Shown here: positions 6,864 to 15,808 of the stretch, one piece after another | How the letters are laid out: every line of letters begins with the position of its first letter | Numbering within the stretch: the first letter of the stretch is position 1 | From: CAVROP01 sp050012175 | GTDB lineage: Bacteria; Acidobacteriota; Terriglobia; UBA7540 | DNA length: 64,000 bases | Direction: 5' to 3' | Assembly (NCBI GenBank): GCA_050012175.1 | Contig: JBEKHR010000008.1 | Coordinates: 90,023-154,022, forward strand | The notes under the pieces: model-generated | The model's database searches: none | The model's input: the letters and a program-made list of their open reading frames with translations, nothing else | What the model was told of the DNA's origin: nothing | Made by a program: the position numbers and the translations under genes

Positions 6864-8951
6864 ATGAGTCTGGGCAGGTTGATCATTCTCAGTTCGGTCA
6901 TTCTACTCCTTGGAGGCAGTACATGCCTTCGGGCTTCAGACGATTGTCTTTCCTGCCACGGACCCTCCACCGGTTTGACGAACTCGCAAGGCAAGCCACT
7001 CACAGTCAAGGCGGAGGCGCTGGCGCATAGCGTCCACAAAGACGTTCGCTGCGTGGATTGCCATGCCGGGGCAGCCAAGTTCCCGCACACGGCAAAGAGC
7101 GCATCGGTCTCTTGCCTCGCCTGCCACGGAGAAGTCTCCGGGGAGTTGGTGGCCAGCGCTCACGCGGCGCTCGGAAAGCCGGATAATTCCAAAACCTGCG
7201 TGGCTTGCCATGGCAACGCCCACGAGATAGTGGATCCCGCCACTCGCGGCACGGCCTTCTGCGCCACCTGCCACGCAGATGAAGTCAAACAATTCGCGTC
7301 CAGCATTCATGGCCGCGCGCACGCTCGCCTGAACGGGGATGCTCCGACCTGCCAGAGCTGCCACGGGCTCGCGCACCAAGTGGTGGTCGCCAGCGCCCCA
7401 AACTCGCCGGTCAGCAAGCTGAACCTGCCTCGGACCTGCGGACAATGCCACTCGAACCCCGCGTTGGCAGCCAGATACATGTTCGCGGTGGCCAAGCCCG
7501 TGGAAGCCTACGAGTCGAGCGTGCATGGGCGCGCCATCCAGGCCGGCAAGATGAATGCCGCGGTGTGTAATGACTGCCACGGCGTCCACGACATCCTTCC
7601 GGCGGATGACCCGCGCTCGCCGATTTACAAATCCCGGGTTGCCTCGACGTGCGGGAAGTGTCACACGCAGGTTTTTGGTCAATACAAGGAAAGCATTCAC
7701 GGCCGCGCCGTGGCGGCGGGCGTTGATTCTGCTCCCACCTGTACCGACTGCCACGGTGAGCATCGAATCCTGGCTCCGAACGACCCCAACTCTCCGGTTT
7801 ATGTGTCCAACATTTCCCGCGTAACCTGCTCGCACTGCCACGCGGACCAGCGGTTGAATGCGCGCTTTGCCCTCCCCGCGGGCCGCGTGTCAAGCTATGA
7901 AAACAGCTACCATGGCTTGGCGGCGCAGGCCGGTTCCCAGACGGTTGCCAATTGCGCGTCCTGCCACGGGGTACACAACATTCTGCCCTCCGCCGACCCT
8001 CGTTCCACCATCGCCAAGGCCAATCTGCCCCAAACCTGCGGGAAGTGTCACCCGGACGCGGGCAAAGAGTTTGCGCTCGGGCCTGTCCACGTGCAGCCGG
8101 CCTCGGCGGCCGAGAGTCGCTGGCTTTACTACGTCCGGCTGTTCTATCTCTTTACCATTCCCACCGTCGTAGGGTTCATGCTGCTGCACAATCTTCTGGA
8201 CTGGCTGCGAAAGGTGCGCCGCCACGTCGCCCGGTACCGCCTGCTCCATACACCTCTCCGCTTTACCCTGAGCGAGCGGGTTCAGCATGCGCTGCTGCTG
8301 ATCAGCTTCATGACGTTAGTGATTACGGGCTTCATGTTGAAGTTCCCGGAGAGCTTCTGGGCGGCGCCGCTGGTGAGGTGGGAAAACGGCCTCCCCTTAC
8401 GCGGCCTCGTGCATCGCATCGCGGGGGTAGTGTTGATCGGCGCAGGCTTCTATCACCTTCTCTATCTCGTCTTCACTACGGAGGGGCGGCGAAACCTGCG
8501 TGCCATTTTGCCCAAGGTCCGAGATATGCGCGAGGCGGTCCAGACCGTGGGCTATAACTTGGGGTACCGCCGGGAGGCTCCGCGTTACTTCAAATTCAAT
8601 TACGCGGAGAAGCTCGAGTACTGGGCGCTGGTCTGGGGGACCGTGGTCATGGCGGTCACGGGCATTTTCCTTTGGGCGCACAACTTCGTGCTTGAATACC
8701 TCTCCAAGGTCTGGCTCGACATCGCCACGGCCGTCCACTACTACGAGGCCATCCTGGCCACTCTCGCCATTGTCATCTGGCACTTCTACGCCGTCATCTT
8801 TGATCCCGACGTTTACCCCCTGAAGTGGACCTTCGTGTGCGGCCGCGCGCCTGAACACGAGGTGAGAGAAGAAGAGGAAGAAGCCGCACCCCAAGCTGCT
8901 CCGGAGTCAAAGGCCGAACGCAAGAACCCGCCTTCGCCCGCAGCGCCGTAG
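6864..8951 (+). CDS. 13-haem cytochrome c with C-terminal cytochrome-b domain
   Basis: A 695-residue fusion. From the ATG at 6864 a signal peptide (MSLGRLIILSSVILLLGG) leads into a periplasmic region with thirteen CxxCH haem-binding motifs, the first being CLSCH and the last CGKCH. From about residue 420 the protein turns into a membrane module of four to five helices with conserved histidines (HRIAGVVLIGAGFYHLLYL, HYYEAILATLAIVIWHFY), resembling formate dehydrogenase gamma/cytochrome b561. The tail is acidic and Pro/Ala rich. The layout suggests a quinol-linked electron conduit: the b-haem module takes electrons from the membrane and the multihaem head passes them outward. The partner is unknown. 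The frame is open back to 6762, but the signal peptide fixes the start. Confidence 0.88.
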   Translation: MSLGRLIILSSVILLLGGSTCLRASDDCLSCHGPSTGLTNSQGKPLTVKAEALAHSVHKDVRCVDCHAGAAKFPHTAKSASVSCLACHGEVSGELVASAHAALGKPDNSKTCVACHGNAHEIVDPATRGTAFCATCHADEVKQFASSIHGRAHARLNGDAPTCQSCHGLAHQVVVASAPNSPVSKLNLPRTCGQCHSNPALAARYMFAVAKPVEAYESSVHGRAIQAGKMNAAVCNDCHGVHDILPADDPRSPIYKSRVASTCGKCHTQVFGQYKESIHGRAVAAGVDSAPTCTDCHGEHRILAPNDPNSPVYVSNISRVTCSHCHADQRLNARFALPAGRVSSYENSYHGLAAQAGSQTVANCASCHGVHNILPSADPRSTIAKANLPQTCGKCHPDAGKEFALGPVHVQPASAAESRWLYYVRLFYLFTIPTVVGFMLLHNLLDWLRKVRRHVARYRLLHTPLRFTLSERVQHALLLISFMTLVITGFMLKFPESFWAAPLVRWENGLPLRGLVHRIAGVVLIGAGFYHLLYLVFTTEGRRNLRAILPKVRDMREAVQTVGYNLGYRREAPRYFKFNYAEKLEYWALVWGTVVMAVTGIFLWAHNFVLEYLSKVWLDIATAVHYYEAILATLAIVIWHFYAVIFDPDVYPLKWTFVCGRAPEHEVREEEEEAAPQAAPESKAERKNPPSPAAP

Positions 8952-9167
8952 GGCCAATCCCGCCAAGCGGGATTGGCCAGGGCAAGCCCCGGCGCTACGA
9001 TCCCTCGCACGCCGCTGGCCTGAAGTAGCGCCGACCCCGCGCCTGCGGGGTCGGCATCTTTCCTTTTTTCCCCATGTTGAGCTAAGGAAAAGGAAAAGGT
9101 GCTTCCGAGTTAGCCCTCGCCCGGCCAGAACTTCGGATTGCCCCTGCGGAGTCGTCAATAAATGCTA
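8283..9167 (+). repeat. Left copy of a 0.8-0.9 kb duplication (cytochrome-b module plus tail)
   Basis: From 8283 to about 9167 the sequence, which includes the last 222 codons of the cytochrome gene and its 3' flank, is closely repeated at 31749 to about 32562. The coding part is nearly identical. The 3' flank shares the GGCCAATCCCG hairpin (8952-8978), and GTGCTTCCGAGTT and CTTCGGATTGCCCCTGCGGA, with small deletions in the right copy. The two copies are direct repeats about 23.5 kb apart on either side of the island. Confidence 0.85.
9031..9068 (+). terminator. Rho-independent terminator after the 13-haem cytochrome
   Basis: CCGACCCCGC (9031-9040), loop GCCT, and GCGGGGTCGG (9045-9054) make a perfect ten-base-pair stem followed by CATCTTTCCTTTTTT. 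A second perfect stem without a T run, GGCCAATCCCG with CGGGATTGGCC (8952-8978), lies immediately after the stop codon and may protect the transcript end. Confidence 0.75.
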
Positions 9168-9250
9168 GGCGACTACTCGTTACTGATGCCGGGCCGGTAG
9201 GAGTCCGGTCCGCTTTCAAAGCGCAGTCGTCCCATTTTCCGGGTAGGGCG
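9168..9250 (+). repeat. 83-bp repeat R, left boundary of the putative island
   Basis: The 83 bases beginning GGCGACTACTCGTTACTGA and ending GGGTAGGGCG match 31184-31266 in the same orientation, with about 13 mismatches and no gaps in my hand alignment (about 84 per cent). The other copy lies 112 bases upstream of a tyrosine recombinase start codon. The pair brackets the 22-kb region with the lipid cluster, so they could be old attachment-site flanks. No gene is seen in 9251-9425. Confidence 0.6.
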
Positions 9251-9425
9251 TTTATCGGGCCGAATCCGCGGAAGTACCCACTCATCCTAGTTTCCGAGTG
9301 CGTTAGCCAGGATCAGCAGGCGAACGTGGGCACCACATCTACGGTTTGCCGACTCAGGCCAAATCCCCACCAGCGCCGGACCTTTCTGAGCGGCCACAAC
9401 TTGCGGTTAGACGAGCGAATAAGTT

Positions 9426-9725
9426 TCATCGAACTTTTGCGTAAGGCCCTACGAGGACGAAGGCGCCCCAGTAGTAGGAACGATCTTGTCCATCCCAGCG
9501 TGCCTTGACCCTGTCTCTCATCTCGCGTTGCGCCTCACGCAACGCATCGTGTTTTTCTCTCCCGCTAAGCCACTTCTCGCAAAACAGACTCATCAGTTCT
9601 TGGGTTTCGTCGTCCGGTACCGACCACATGCTCATCAGCACAGACTGGTCCACCGGACCTCTTCCATTATAGATTTGAACGCAGCCGGAAGGTCGCTTTC
9701 CGTACGGATCAAAAGCCAAGACTTC
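9426..9725 (-). pseudogene. C-terminal fragment of a CHAT-domain protein
   Basis: The minus strand encodes about 97 residues that match the end of CHAT (caspase-like) peptidase domains: SVLMSMWSVPDDETQELM, then FCEKWLSGREKHDALREAQ, and finally YYWGAFVLVGPYAKVR with a natural stop. The catalytic His and Cys lie further upstream in intact proteins and are missing. The coding trace ends near 9725, where an unrelated plus-strand fragment begins. It is a remnant only. Confidence 0.65.
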
Positions 9726-9739
9726 CCGATATCAGTTAT

Positions 9740-10402
9740 GGCTGGGCGCGTTTTTGGCCGCACACAGCGATCGCGGACAAGTACGCCAAGGTTCCTATCG
9801 CCCAGACTATCACCGTAAACGACAGGTGGACAGACATCTTCCACGTCACCGGCCAGGTTTATCCGGAAATCGAAGAGTACCATATGGACGCGCACTTTCT
9901 TTCCCCCCGGCTCATCTATCGCAACCTCGGAAATGGCAAGTTCAAGGACGGTTCAAAGGAAATGGGCCCAGGCGCAACGGCAGAATTTTCCAGCCGCGGT
10001 TGCGCCTTCGGCGACTACGATAACGATGGTGACATCGACGTGCTGGTCCTGAACATGAACGATTACCCGTCGCTTCTGCGGAACGACGGCGGCAATTGGA
10101 TCACCATCAAATTGCTCGGCACCCAGTGTAATCGTACCGCCATCGGCGCGCGCGTAAAAGTGGTGACCGGAAAGCATGCGCAAATCGATGAGGTCCATGC
10201 CGGCACGAGCGTGATGTCGCAGAGCGACCTGCGCCTCCATTTTGGTTTGGGACTAGCTCCGCTGGTGGACCTGATCGAGGTCCACTGGCCCACCACCAGA
10301 AGGTGGAGAGATTTACGAACATCGCCGCCAATCAATTCTCACCATTAAGGAGGGCACAGGAATCATCAAACACGACAAGCCCAACCCCGCCGCGAAACCC
10401 TG
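9740..10402 (+). pseudogene. Fragment of an FG-GAP/ASPIC-UnbV (CRTAC1-like) protein
   Basis: Plus-strand reading gives DIFHVTGQVYPEIEEYHMD, an FG-GAP calcium-binding loop FGDYDNDGDIDVLVLN, and an ASPIC/UnbV-like C-terminal region (GARVKVVTGKHAQIDEV, SDLRLHFGLG, VDLIEVHWP). Complete proteins of this family have about 550 or more residues and are secreted; only the last third survives. Near 10300 the reading has to change frame twice to recover VERFTNIAANQ and LTIKEGTGIIK, so the gene is frameshifted as well as truncated. It lies head to head with the CHAT fragment. Confidence 0.65.
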
Positions 10403-10431
10403 ACGCCTCATACTAGGCCATTTGGATATGG

Positions 10432-10939
10432 TCATCCGGCAAACCGATGCCCGCAATACGTGAAAGCCTTTTCGCAACCCCGGCGCACGAACAACGCCAG
10501 CGTCTCGCTCCAACAGAAAGTGTTCCTTAGCAGGCGGATTCCCTGGCGATGCCAGACAACGACCGTTTTCGGCTTCACGATGGCGAGCGCGGAGCGCCAA
10601 CCTGACCAAAGGCGCAAAAGCCAGGTCCAAAACAATCGCTCCGCCGAGGTCAGGTGAGCACGCCCACGCTGCGACCCCTGCAGCAAGTTGATCTGTCGGT
10701 ACGGTGCGAGGATCTCCAATTGCAAGCCGGCCCGAGTCCGGAAGGAGGCACAGAGGGAAGCACATACGGAAACAAGCGGCCTGAACATAGGAATGAGAGC
10801 TAACCAGCGGCGGCGAACGGCCATCCATGGATTTCAATGCGAACGGGGTTTTTGGTAGCCACAGGCCTTGGAACCAGGAACGGAAGGACGCTAACAGAAA
10901 GAAGATAAGGTTGCACATGGAATGCAAAGAGTTTATCAA
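10432..10939 (-). pseudogene. Truncated integrase-type (DDE) transposase
   Basis: Starting from MINSLHSMCNLIFFLLASF at 10939, the reading jumps frame to GLQLEILAPYRQINLLQ, RLFWTWLLRLWSGWRSAL and VIVKPKTVVVWHRQG. This is the characteristic N-terminal portion of IS3/IS481-like integrase-core transposases common in soil bacteria. The DDE catalytic core that should follow is absent, and unrelated residues separate the first two segments. It is a dead insertion-sequence remnant among other broken genes. Confidence 0.6.
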
Positions 10940-10981
10940 TGGGAGCCGATAACATCAAAGAACTCAATTAGAACGAGGTTT

Positions 10982-11245
10982 TCAATATGCACAGCATTCC
11001 GAGTCGATGAGAGCTGATGCTACTGCGTTGACTGTCCCGTTGCCTCGGCCGGCGGCCATCGCGAAACAGCCGTTTCGCGCCGCCGCTTCTGCAATCGTGG
11101 TGATCCCATCGCCGCGTTTAGCTAAGTGAATCTCGGGATTGATGTTGTGCTGTTTGAGAATTTCGATGAGACGGTCGCGCAGGCTGCCTTGGTTTTCCGC
11201 GCCGGTAGCATTGTTAAGTATGACGGTGAAGTGTCGAGCCTGCAT
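10982..11245 (-). pseudogene. N-terminal fragment of a diacylglycerol kinase-like protein
   Basis: From the ATG at 11245 (MQARHFTVILNNATGAEN) the 87-residue product follows the diacylglycerol kinase catalytic fold: an opening strand, then MAAGRGNGTVNAVASAL, corresponding to the GGDGTxNEV phosphate loop. Two glycine-loop positions look altered (AGRGNGT instead of AGGDGT). It stops at 10982, about 200 residues short, right beside the transposase remnant. It follows the PAP2 gene by 46 bases; PAP2 and lipid kinase genes are often paired in lipid turnover. Confidence 0.6.
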
Positions 11246-11291
11246 CGTAAGATTTACGGGGTTTTGCTTGCGTTCGCCGGGCTTCGATTCC

Positions 11292-11975
11292 TCACCCCGC
11301 GCGGTTGTTAAGAACATGGTCCAGAATACCAATCGCTCCCACCCAAACAAGGGCGGCGCAATAGCCGCCTACGACATCGCTCGGGTAATGCACTCCCAGA
11401 TAGATGCGCGAAAATCCGATAAGCCCGACAAGCAGTGCAGCGCATGTCCAGATAAACAATCGTGCCCTCGGCGTTGAAGCGTGCGCGGAAAGAATTCCTG
11501 CCAACGCCCCATAGAAACAAAGCGATGCGAAAGCGTGGCCGCTCGGAAAACTATACGAGCTTGGGGCCGTCCCGAAAAAGGGGACGGGACGACCACGGTG
11601 GAATGCATGCTTCAACACCAGATCAAGAGCGACCGCACCCGCCATGGTAATGCCCATCAAATCAGCCGCTCGAGGGCGATGGATGTATAACAATATTGCA
11701 ATCGTGAGGAGACTCAGCGCCACCAGGAATGTTCCCGAACCGAGAAATGAAAAAACTTGCATCGCGCTGGTCATTGCCGGCGAAGCGAGTCGGTGGATTG
11801 CTGCCCGCACGACATCATCGAATGTCTGCGTCTCTGATTCGAGCATCTCTTCCGCCAGCCAGCCGAATAATAACAGGGCCGCGGCGGCAACGACGATGCT
11901 GCCGATGAGGAAAAAACCGAGTTCGACCTTTTTGGGCTCGGTCACAGGGAGTCCATAATACGCGGAATCGGGCAC
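11292..11975 (-). CDS. PAP2-family membrane phosphatase
   Basis: A 227-residue integral membrane phosphatase with about six helices. All three PAP2 signature blocks are present: KHAFHRGRP (KxxxxxxRP), PSGHA with preceding SYSF, and SRIYLGVHYPSDVVGG (SRxxxxxHxxxD). It would dephosphorylate a lipid phosphate such as phosphatidate or undecaprenyl pyrophosphate at the membrane. The start is probably GTG (11973-11975). It precedes the truncated lipid kinase in one transcription unit. It lies at the decayed left end of the island, so whether it is still expressed is unclear, but the gene itself looks intact. Confidence 0.85.
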   Translation of the reverse strand: MPDSAYYGLPVTEPKKVELGFFLIGSIVVAAAALLLFGWLAEEMLESETQTFDDVVRAAIHRLASPAMTSAMQVFSFLGSGTFLVALSLLTIAILLYIHRPRAADLMGITMAGAVALDLVLKHAFHRGRPVPFFGTAPSSYSFPSGHAFASLCFYGALAGILSAHASTPRARLFIWTCAALLVGLIGFSRIYLGVHYPSDVVGGYCAALVWVGAIGILDHVLNNRAG

Positions 11976-12005
11976 TACGACGAGGTCGTTTTTTCTTGCG
12001 CTCGC

Positions 12006-12236
12006 TTATTACCGGGGCAGAATGACTCGCGTAAACTCGCGTTCAAGGTTAGCCTGAGACGCAGTCTGGAAACAGGGTTGAGAGAAGGCCCGAGCCTCTG
12101 GCTGTCCAACGACAACGGGGAGCCACTCGCGGGGTTCAGTGTGGACAAGGGCGAACCGTACCGGGAATTTGTTCTCGAAGACACCGAGATTCCGTTCCTA
12201 TACCGTTGGGAGCAACTATTCCCAGGCTGGTTATGA
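12006..12236 (+). pseudogene. Unrecognised protein-like C-terminal fragment
   Basis: An open plus-strand stretch without a start codon reads LLPGQNDSRKLAFKVSLRR, then GPSLWLSNDNGEPLAGFSV and IPFLYRWEQLFPGWL with a stop at 12234. The composition and phrasing look like a real protein end, but I do not recognise the family. It begins about 30 bases after the start of the divergent PAP2 gene, so the N-terminal part must have been lost. From here to 12435 nothing else is seen. Confidence 0.3.
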
Positions 12237-12435
12237 CCACGCGTCGTTTGAGCATCAGTGCGCCTCCAGAGATGTCCCCATTTTACGGCGACTCTGACTA
12301 CTTTCAACCCGGGTTTTCCCATCACGGCCATGACCGGGCGCGGACAAAGTCCTTGAAAACGAACTTGGCCGGAGTTATAAACGAGTGGAGGCCCGCGCCG
12401 GTCGTGGGCCAAAGTTATCTGGGAAACCCGGGATT

Positions 12436-15400
12436 ATGTCGGTTCACGCTCAAAACCACGTTAGTCCGCATCAGCTTCCCGGCCACCTGATCCGCGTGCT
12501 GCGCCGCCACGCCGACGAACGCCCGCGGCAACCGGCCTTCGTCCATCTGCTCGACGGCCAGGGCGAACACGCCAGTCTGACCTACGCCCAGCTCGATCGG
12601 CGAGCCCGAGCCATCGCGGCTCGCTTGCAGGACATGGGCTTTGCCGGCCAGTGCGTGCTGCTGGTCTATCCGCCCGGCCTCGACTTCATCACGGCTTTCT
12701 TCGGCTGCCTGTACGCCGGTTGCGTAGCGGTGCCGACCTACCCGCCGCATCGCCACCGCATACTCGAGCGCTTCCAGGCCGTCGCCGCCGATGCCGGGGC
12801 CCGCATCGCCCTGAGCAACACCTCGGGCGCGGCTCAGTTCCAGGCCAGAATGGAAGCGGAAAAAAGCGGTCAAGCGGCCACTTCCTCCCAGCTCTCGTGG
12901 CTCGCCACCGACGAGATTCCCGACGCCTTGGCCAAGCGCTGGCAAGAACCAGCCATCGCCCCCGACACGCTTGCCATGCTCCAGTACACCTCCGGCTCGA
13001 CCAGCCGGCCCAAGGGCGTCATGCTCAGTCACGCGAACCTCATGGCCAACATCCACACCATCCATCAGGCTTTCGGCATACAGCACGAGGACAGCAGCGT
13101 GTTCTGGCTGCCCATGTACCATGACATGGGGCTGGTGGGTGGCGTTCTGGTCCCGGTGTTCGCCGGTGTGACAAACGTCTCCATCTCGCCGGCCACGTTC
13201 CTCCGGAGCCCCATCACCTGGCTGGCCGCCATCAGCAAGTACCGGGCCACCATCTCCGGCGGGCCCAACTTCGCCTACGATCTTTGTATTCACAAGATCA
13301 CCGAGGAGCAGCGTGCCACCCTCGACCTTTCCTCCTGGGCATTGGCCTTCGTCGGCGGCGAACCCATTGAGCCCGGAACGCTCGAACGCTTTGCCGCCGC
13401 GTTCGCCCCCTGCGGCTTCAAACCCGGAGCCCTTTATTGCTGCTACGGTTTGGCGGAGGCGACGCTCATGGTCAGCGGCCCGACGCGCGACAGCGGCGCG
13501 ACCGTCGGGACCTTCCACGACCCGGCGCTGGCCGAGAACCGCGTCGAGCCCGTGCCCAGCGATGCGCCGCAGGCTCATCGCCTGGTGGCCTGCGGATCGC
13601 CCGTCGGCGGTCTGCGCGTAGTGATCGTCGACCGGCACAGCCGCGCAGAGGCCGCCCCCGACCGCGTGGGCGAAATCTGGGTTGCCGGCGCGTCGGTCGG
13701 TCAGGGCTACTGGCACAAGCCCGGCCAGACTCGCCGTTCCTTCGACGCCCGCCTGAGCGACTCGGGCGGAGGCCCGTTCCTGCGGACCGGCGACCTGGGC
13801 TTCATGCGCGAGGGCCAACTCTACGTCACCGGCCGGCTGGATGACCTGATCATCGTCCGCGGCCTGAACCGCTATCCGCAGGATATCGAGGCCACCGCCC
13901 GCGGTAGCCACCCGCTGCTGGTAGCCGGCTACGGGGCAGCTTTCGTCGCGGACAATCACGGCCGCCAGCGCCTGGTTCTGGTGCAGGAGGTCGCGCGCAA
14001 AGGAGAGGTCGATTTCGCGCACGTGCTGGATGCGGTTCGCAGGGCGGTGCTCGATGAACATGGCCTGGCCCTGGACGCGGTCGTGCTGGTGCGCAGCGGT
14101 ACGATTCCCAGGACCTCCAGCGGCAAGATCCAGCGCCATGCCTGTCACGCGGCCTTCCTGGCCGGCGAACTCAAAGCCCTCGCCGAATACTGCGACTTGC
14201 CGGTCGACAATGCCGGCCCGAGCGCCGCCATCCGCCCTGGCGCCGAAAACGCGGGGTCTTCCACGGCGCATCCCGCCCCGCACTTTTGGCAAGCCGCTCT
14301 GGCCGCCATCCGCCAGCACGCCCGCGCCTTGACCGGCGCAGCTTTGCCCGACCTGACACCGGACACACCCCTTGCCGCCCTGGGCCTGGATTCGCTGCAG
14401 AGCCTGGACCTCGTGGCCAGGCTGGAGAAAACCTTCGCCATCTGCCTGCCCGACACGGTGTTCAGCCAGGCCCGGACGCTAGAGGATCTGGTCCAGGCCG
14501 TTCAGAAGCACCTGATCGATGCCCCCAGGCCCGATGTTCCCGCCGGCCAGATCCCGCCCGAATATTACGATTTGGCTCGCTTCCCCGAGTACGGCGAGTT
14601 GAAGCGTCAGCAACACCTGCTGCTGGCGGCCGGCGACAACCCGTATTTCCGCGTCGACCAGGGCGGAGCCGGAAGCGCACCATGCATCGAGGGGCGACTG
14701 CTCGTCAACTTCAGCGTCTATGATTACGTCGGCCTGGCCCACGATCCGGAGGTCGCCGCCGCCGCCAAGGCCGCGATCGACCGCTATGGCACCAGCGCCG
14801 GCGCCAGTCGCTTGGTCTCCGGCGAGAAGCAGGTGCATCGTGATCTCGAGCAGGCCCTGGCCGCCTTCCTGGCCACCCCGGGCGCGATCGTCTTCGTCTC
14901 CGGCCATGCCACCAACGTCACCACCATCGGCCACCTGGTCGGACCGGACGATCTGATCCTCCACGACATTCTGGCCCACAACTCGATCGTCCAGGGTGCG
15001 ATCCTTGCCGGCGCTACGCGTCGCGCCTTCGCCCATAACGACTGGCAGGCGCTCGACACCCTGTTGTCCGAAGTGCGCCACCGCTATCGCCGCGTGCTGG
15101 TCGCCATCGAGGGCGTGTACAGCATGGATGGCGACTTCCCCGAACTGCCACGCTTCCTGGAACTCAGGAAGAAACACAAGACGCTGCTGCTGGTCGATGA
15201 AGCGCACTCGCTGGGCACCATGGGGGCGACCGGCCGGGGCATCGGCGAGCACTGGGGCGTGGCCCGCTCCGACGTCGACCTATGGATGGGCACGCTCTCC
15301 AAGTCGCTGGCCAGTTGCGGCGGGTACATCGCCGGCTCGACCGAGCTCGTCGAGTACCTCAAGTACACCGCCCCCGGGTTCGTCTACAGCGTGGGCCTCT

Positions 15401-15756
15401 CCCCGCCCAACGCCGCTGCGGCCCTGGCCGCCCTGACGGTCCTCCAGCGCGAGCCGCGGCGCGTGGCCCGGCTGCGCGAGCTGGCGGCGCTGTTCTTGAA
15501 GCTGGCCCGCCAGCGCGGCCTCAACACCGGCTCGGCCGCCGGTACGCCCGTGATTCCTGTGATCGTCGGCAGCTCGGTCAAGAGCCTGCGCCTGGCGAGC
15601 GCCCTGTTTGAGCGCGGCATTAACGTCCAACCGATTCTGCACCCTGCCGTGCCCGACCACTCCGCCCGCCTCCGCTTCTTCATCACCACCAATCACAGCC
15701 AGGAACAGATCCGCGCTACGGTCCACGCCACGGCCGACGAACTGGCCAAGCTATAG
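12436..15756 (+). CDS. Fused fatty acyl-AMP ligase / ACP / alpha-oxoamine synthase
   Basis: A 1106-residue three-part enzyme. Residues 1-590 are a fatty acyl-AMP ligase: ATP loop YTSGSTSRPKG (about 183), YGLAEATLMV, LRTGDLGF (about 452) and DDLIIVRGLNRYPQDIE. Residues 610-690 are an acyl carrier domain with LGLDSLQSLDL (Ser653 would carry phosphopantetheine). Residues 715-1106 are a PLP-dependent alpha-oxoamine synthase like serine palmitoyltransferase or KBL: GTSAGASRLVSG, VDEAHSLGTMG and TLSKSLASCGGYIAG, with PLP Lys956. The natural reading is that the ligase loads a fatty acid on the attached carrier and the synthase condenses it with an amino acid, releasing CO2 and giving an amino ketone. 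The ATG at 12436 is preferred; the frame is open to 12385. In Caulobacter ceramide synthesis these three functions are separate genes. Confidence 0.85.
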   Translation: MSVHAQNHVSPHQLPGHLIRVLRRHADERPRQPAFVHLLDGQGEHASLTYAQLDRRARAIAARLQDMGFAGQCVLLVYPPGLDFITAFFGCLYAGCVAVPTYPPHRHRILERFQAVAADAGARIALSNTSGAAQFQARMEAEKSGQAATSSQLSWLATDEIPDALAKRWQEPAIAPDTLAMLQYTSGSTSRPKGVMLSHANLMANIHTIHQAFGIQHEDSSVFWLPMYHDMGLVGGVLVPVFAGVTNVSISPATFLRSPITWLAAISKYRATISGGPNFAYDLCIHKITEEQRATLDLSSWALAFVGGEPIEPGTLERFAAAFAPCGFKPGALYCCYGLAEATLMVSGPTRDSGATVGTFHDPALAENRVEPVPSDAPQAHRLVACGSPVGGLRVVIVDRHSRAEAAPDRVGEIWVAGASVGQGYWHKPGQTRRSFDARLSDSGGGPFLRTGDLGFMREGQLYVTGRLDDLIIVRGLNRYPQDIEATARGSHPLLVAGYGAAFVADNHGRQRLVLVQEVARKGEVDFAHVLDAVRRAVLDEHGLALDAVVLVRSGTIPRTSSGKIQRHACHAAFLAGELKALAEYCDLPVDNAGPSAAIRPGAENAGSSTAHPAPHFWQAALAAIRQHARALTGAALPDLTPDTPLAALGLDSLQSLDLVARLEKTFAICLPDTVFSQARTLEDLVQAVQKHLIDAPRPDVPAGQIPPEYYDLARFPEYGELKRQQHLLLAAGDNPYFRVDQGGAGSAPCIEGRLLVNFSVYDYVGLAHDPEVAAAAKAAIDRYGTSAGASRLVSGEKQVHRDLEQALAAFLATPGAIVFVSGHATNVTTIGHLVGPDDLILHDILAHNSIVQGAILAGATRRAFAHNDWQALDTLLSEVRHRYRRVLVAIEGVYSMDGDFPELPRFLELRKKHKTLLLVDEAHSLGTMGATGRGIGEHWGVARSDVDLWMGTLSKSLASCGGYIAGSTELVEYLKYTAPGFVYSVGLSPPNAAAALAALTVLQREPRRVARLRELAALFLKLARQRGLNTGSAAGTPVIPVIVGSSVKSLRLASALFERGINVQPILHPAVPDHSARLRFFITTNHSQEQIRATVHATADELAKL

Positions 15757-15808
15757 CGCCGCCCTGCGCGGGTTTGAGGTGAGCCGCGAAACCTGGGAAG
15801 GAGGCCTC

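Noticed and set aside
12415..14319. 634-residue open frame on the minus strand opposite the acyl-AMP ligase
   Set aside because: It is the antisense shadow of a GC-rich real gene. It has no family motif, and the plus strand carries all the ligase signatures.
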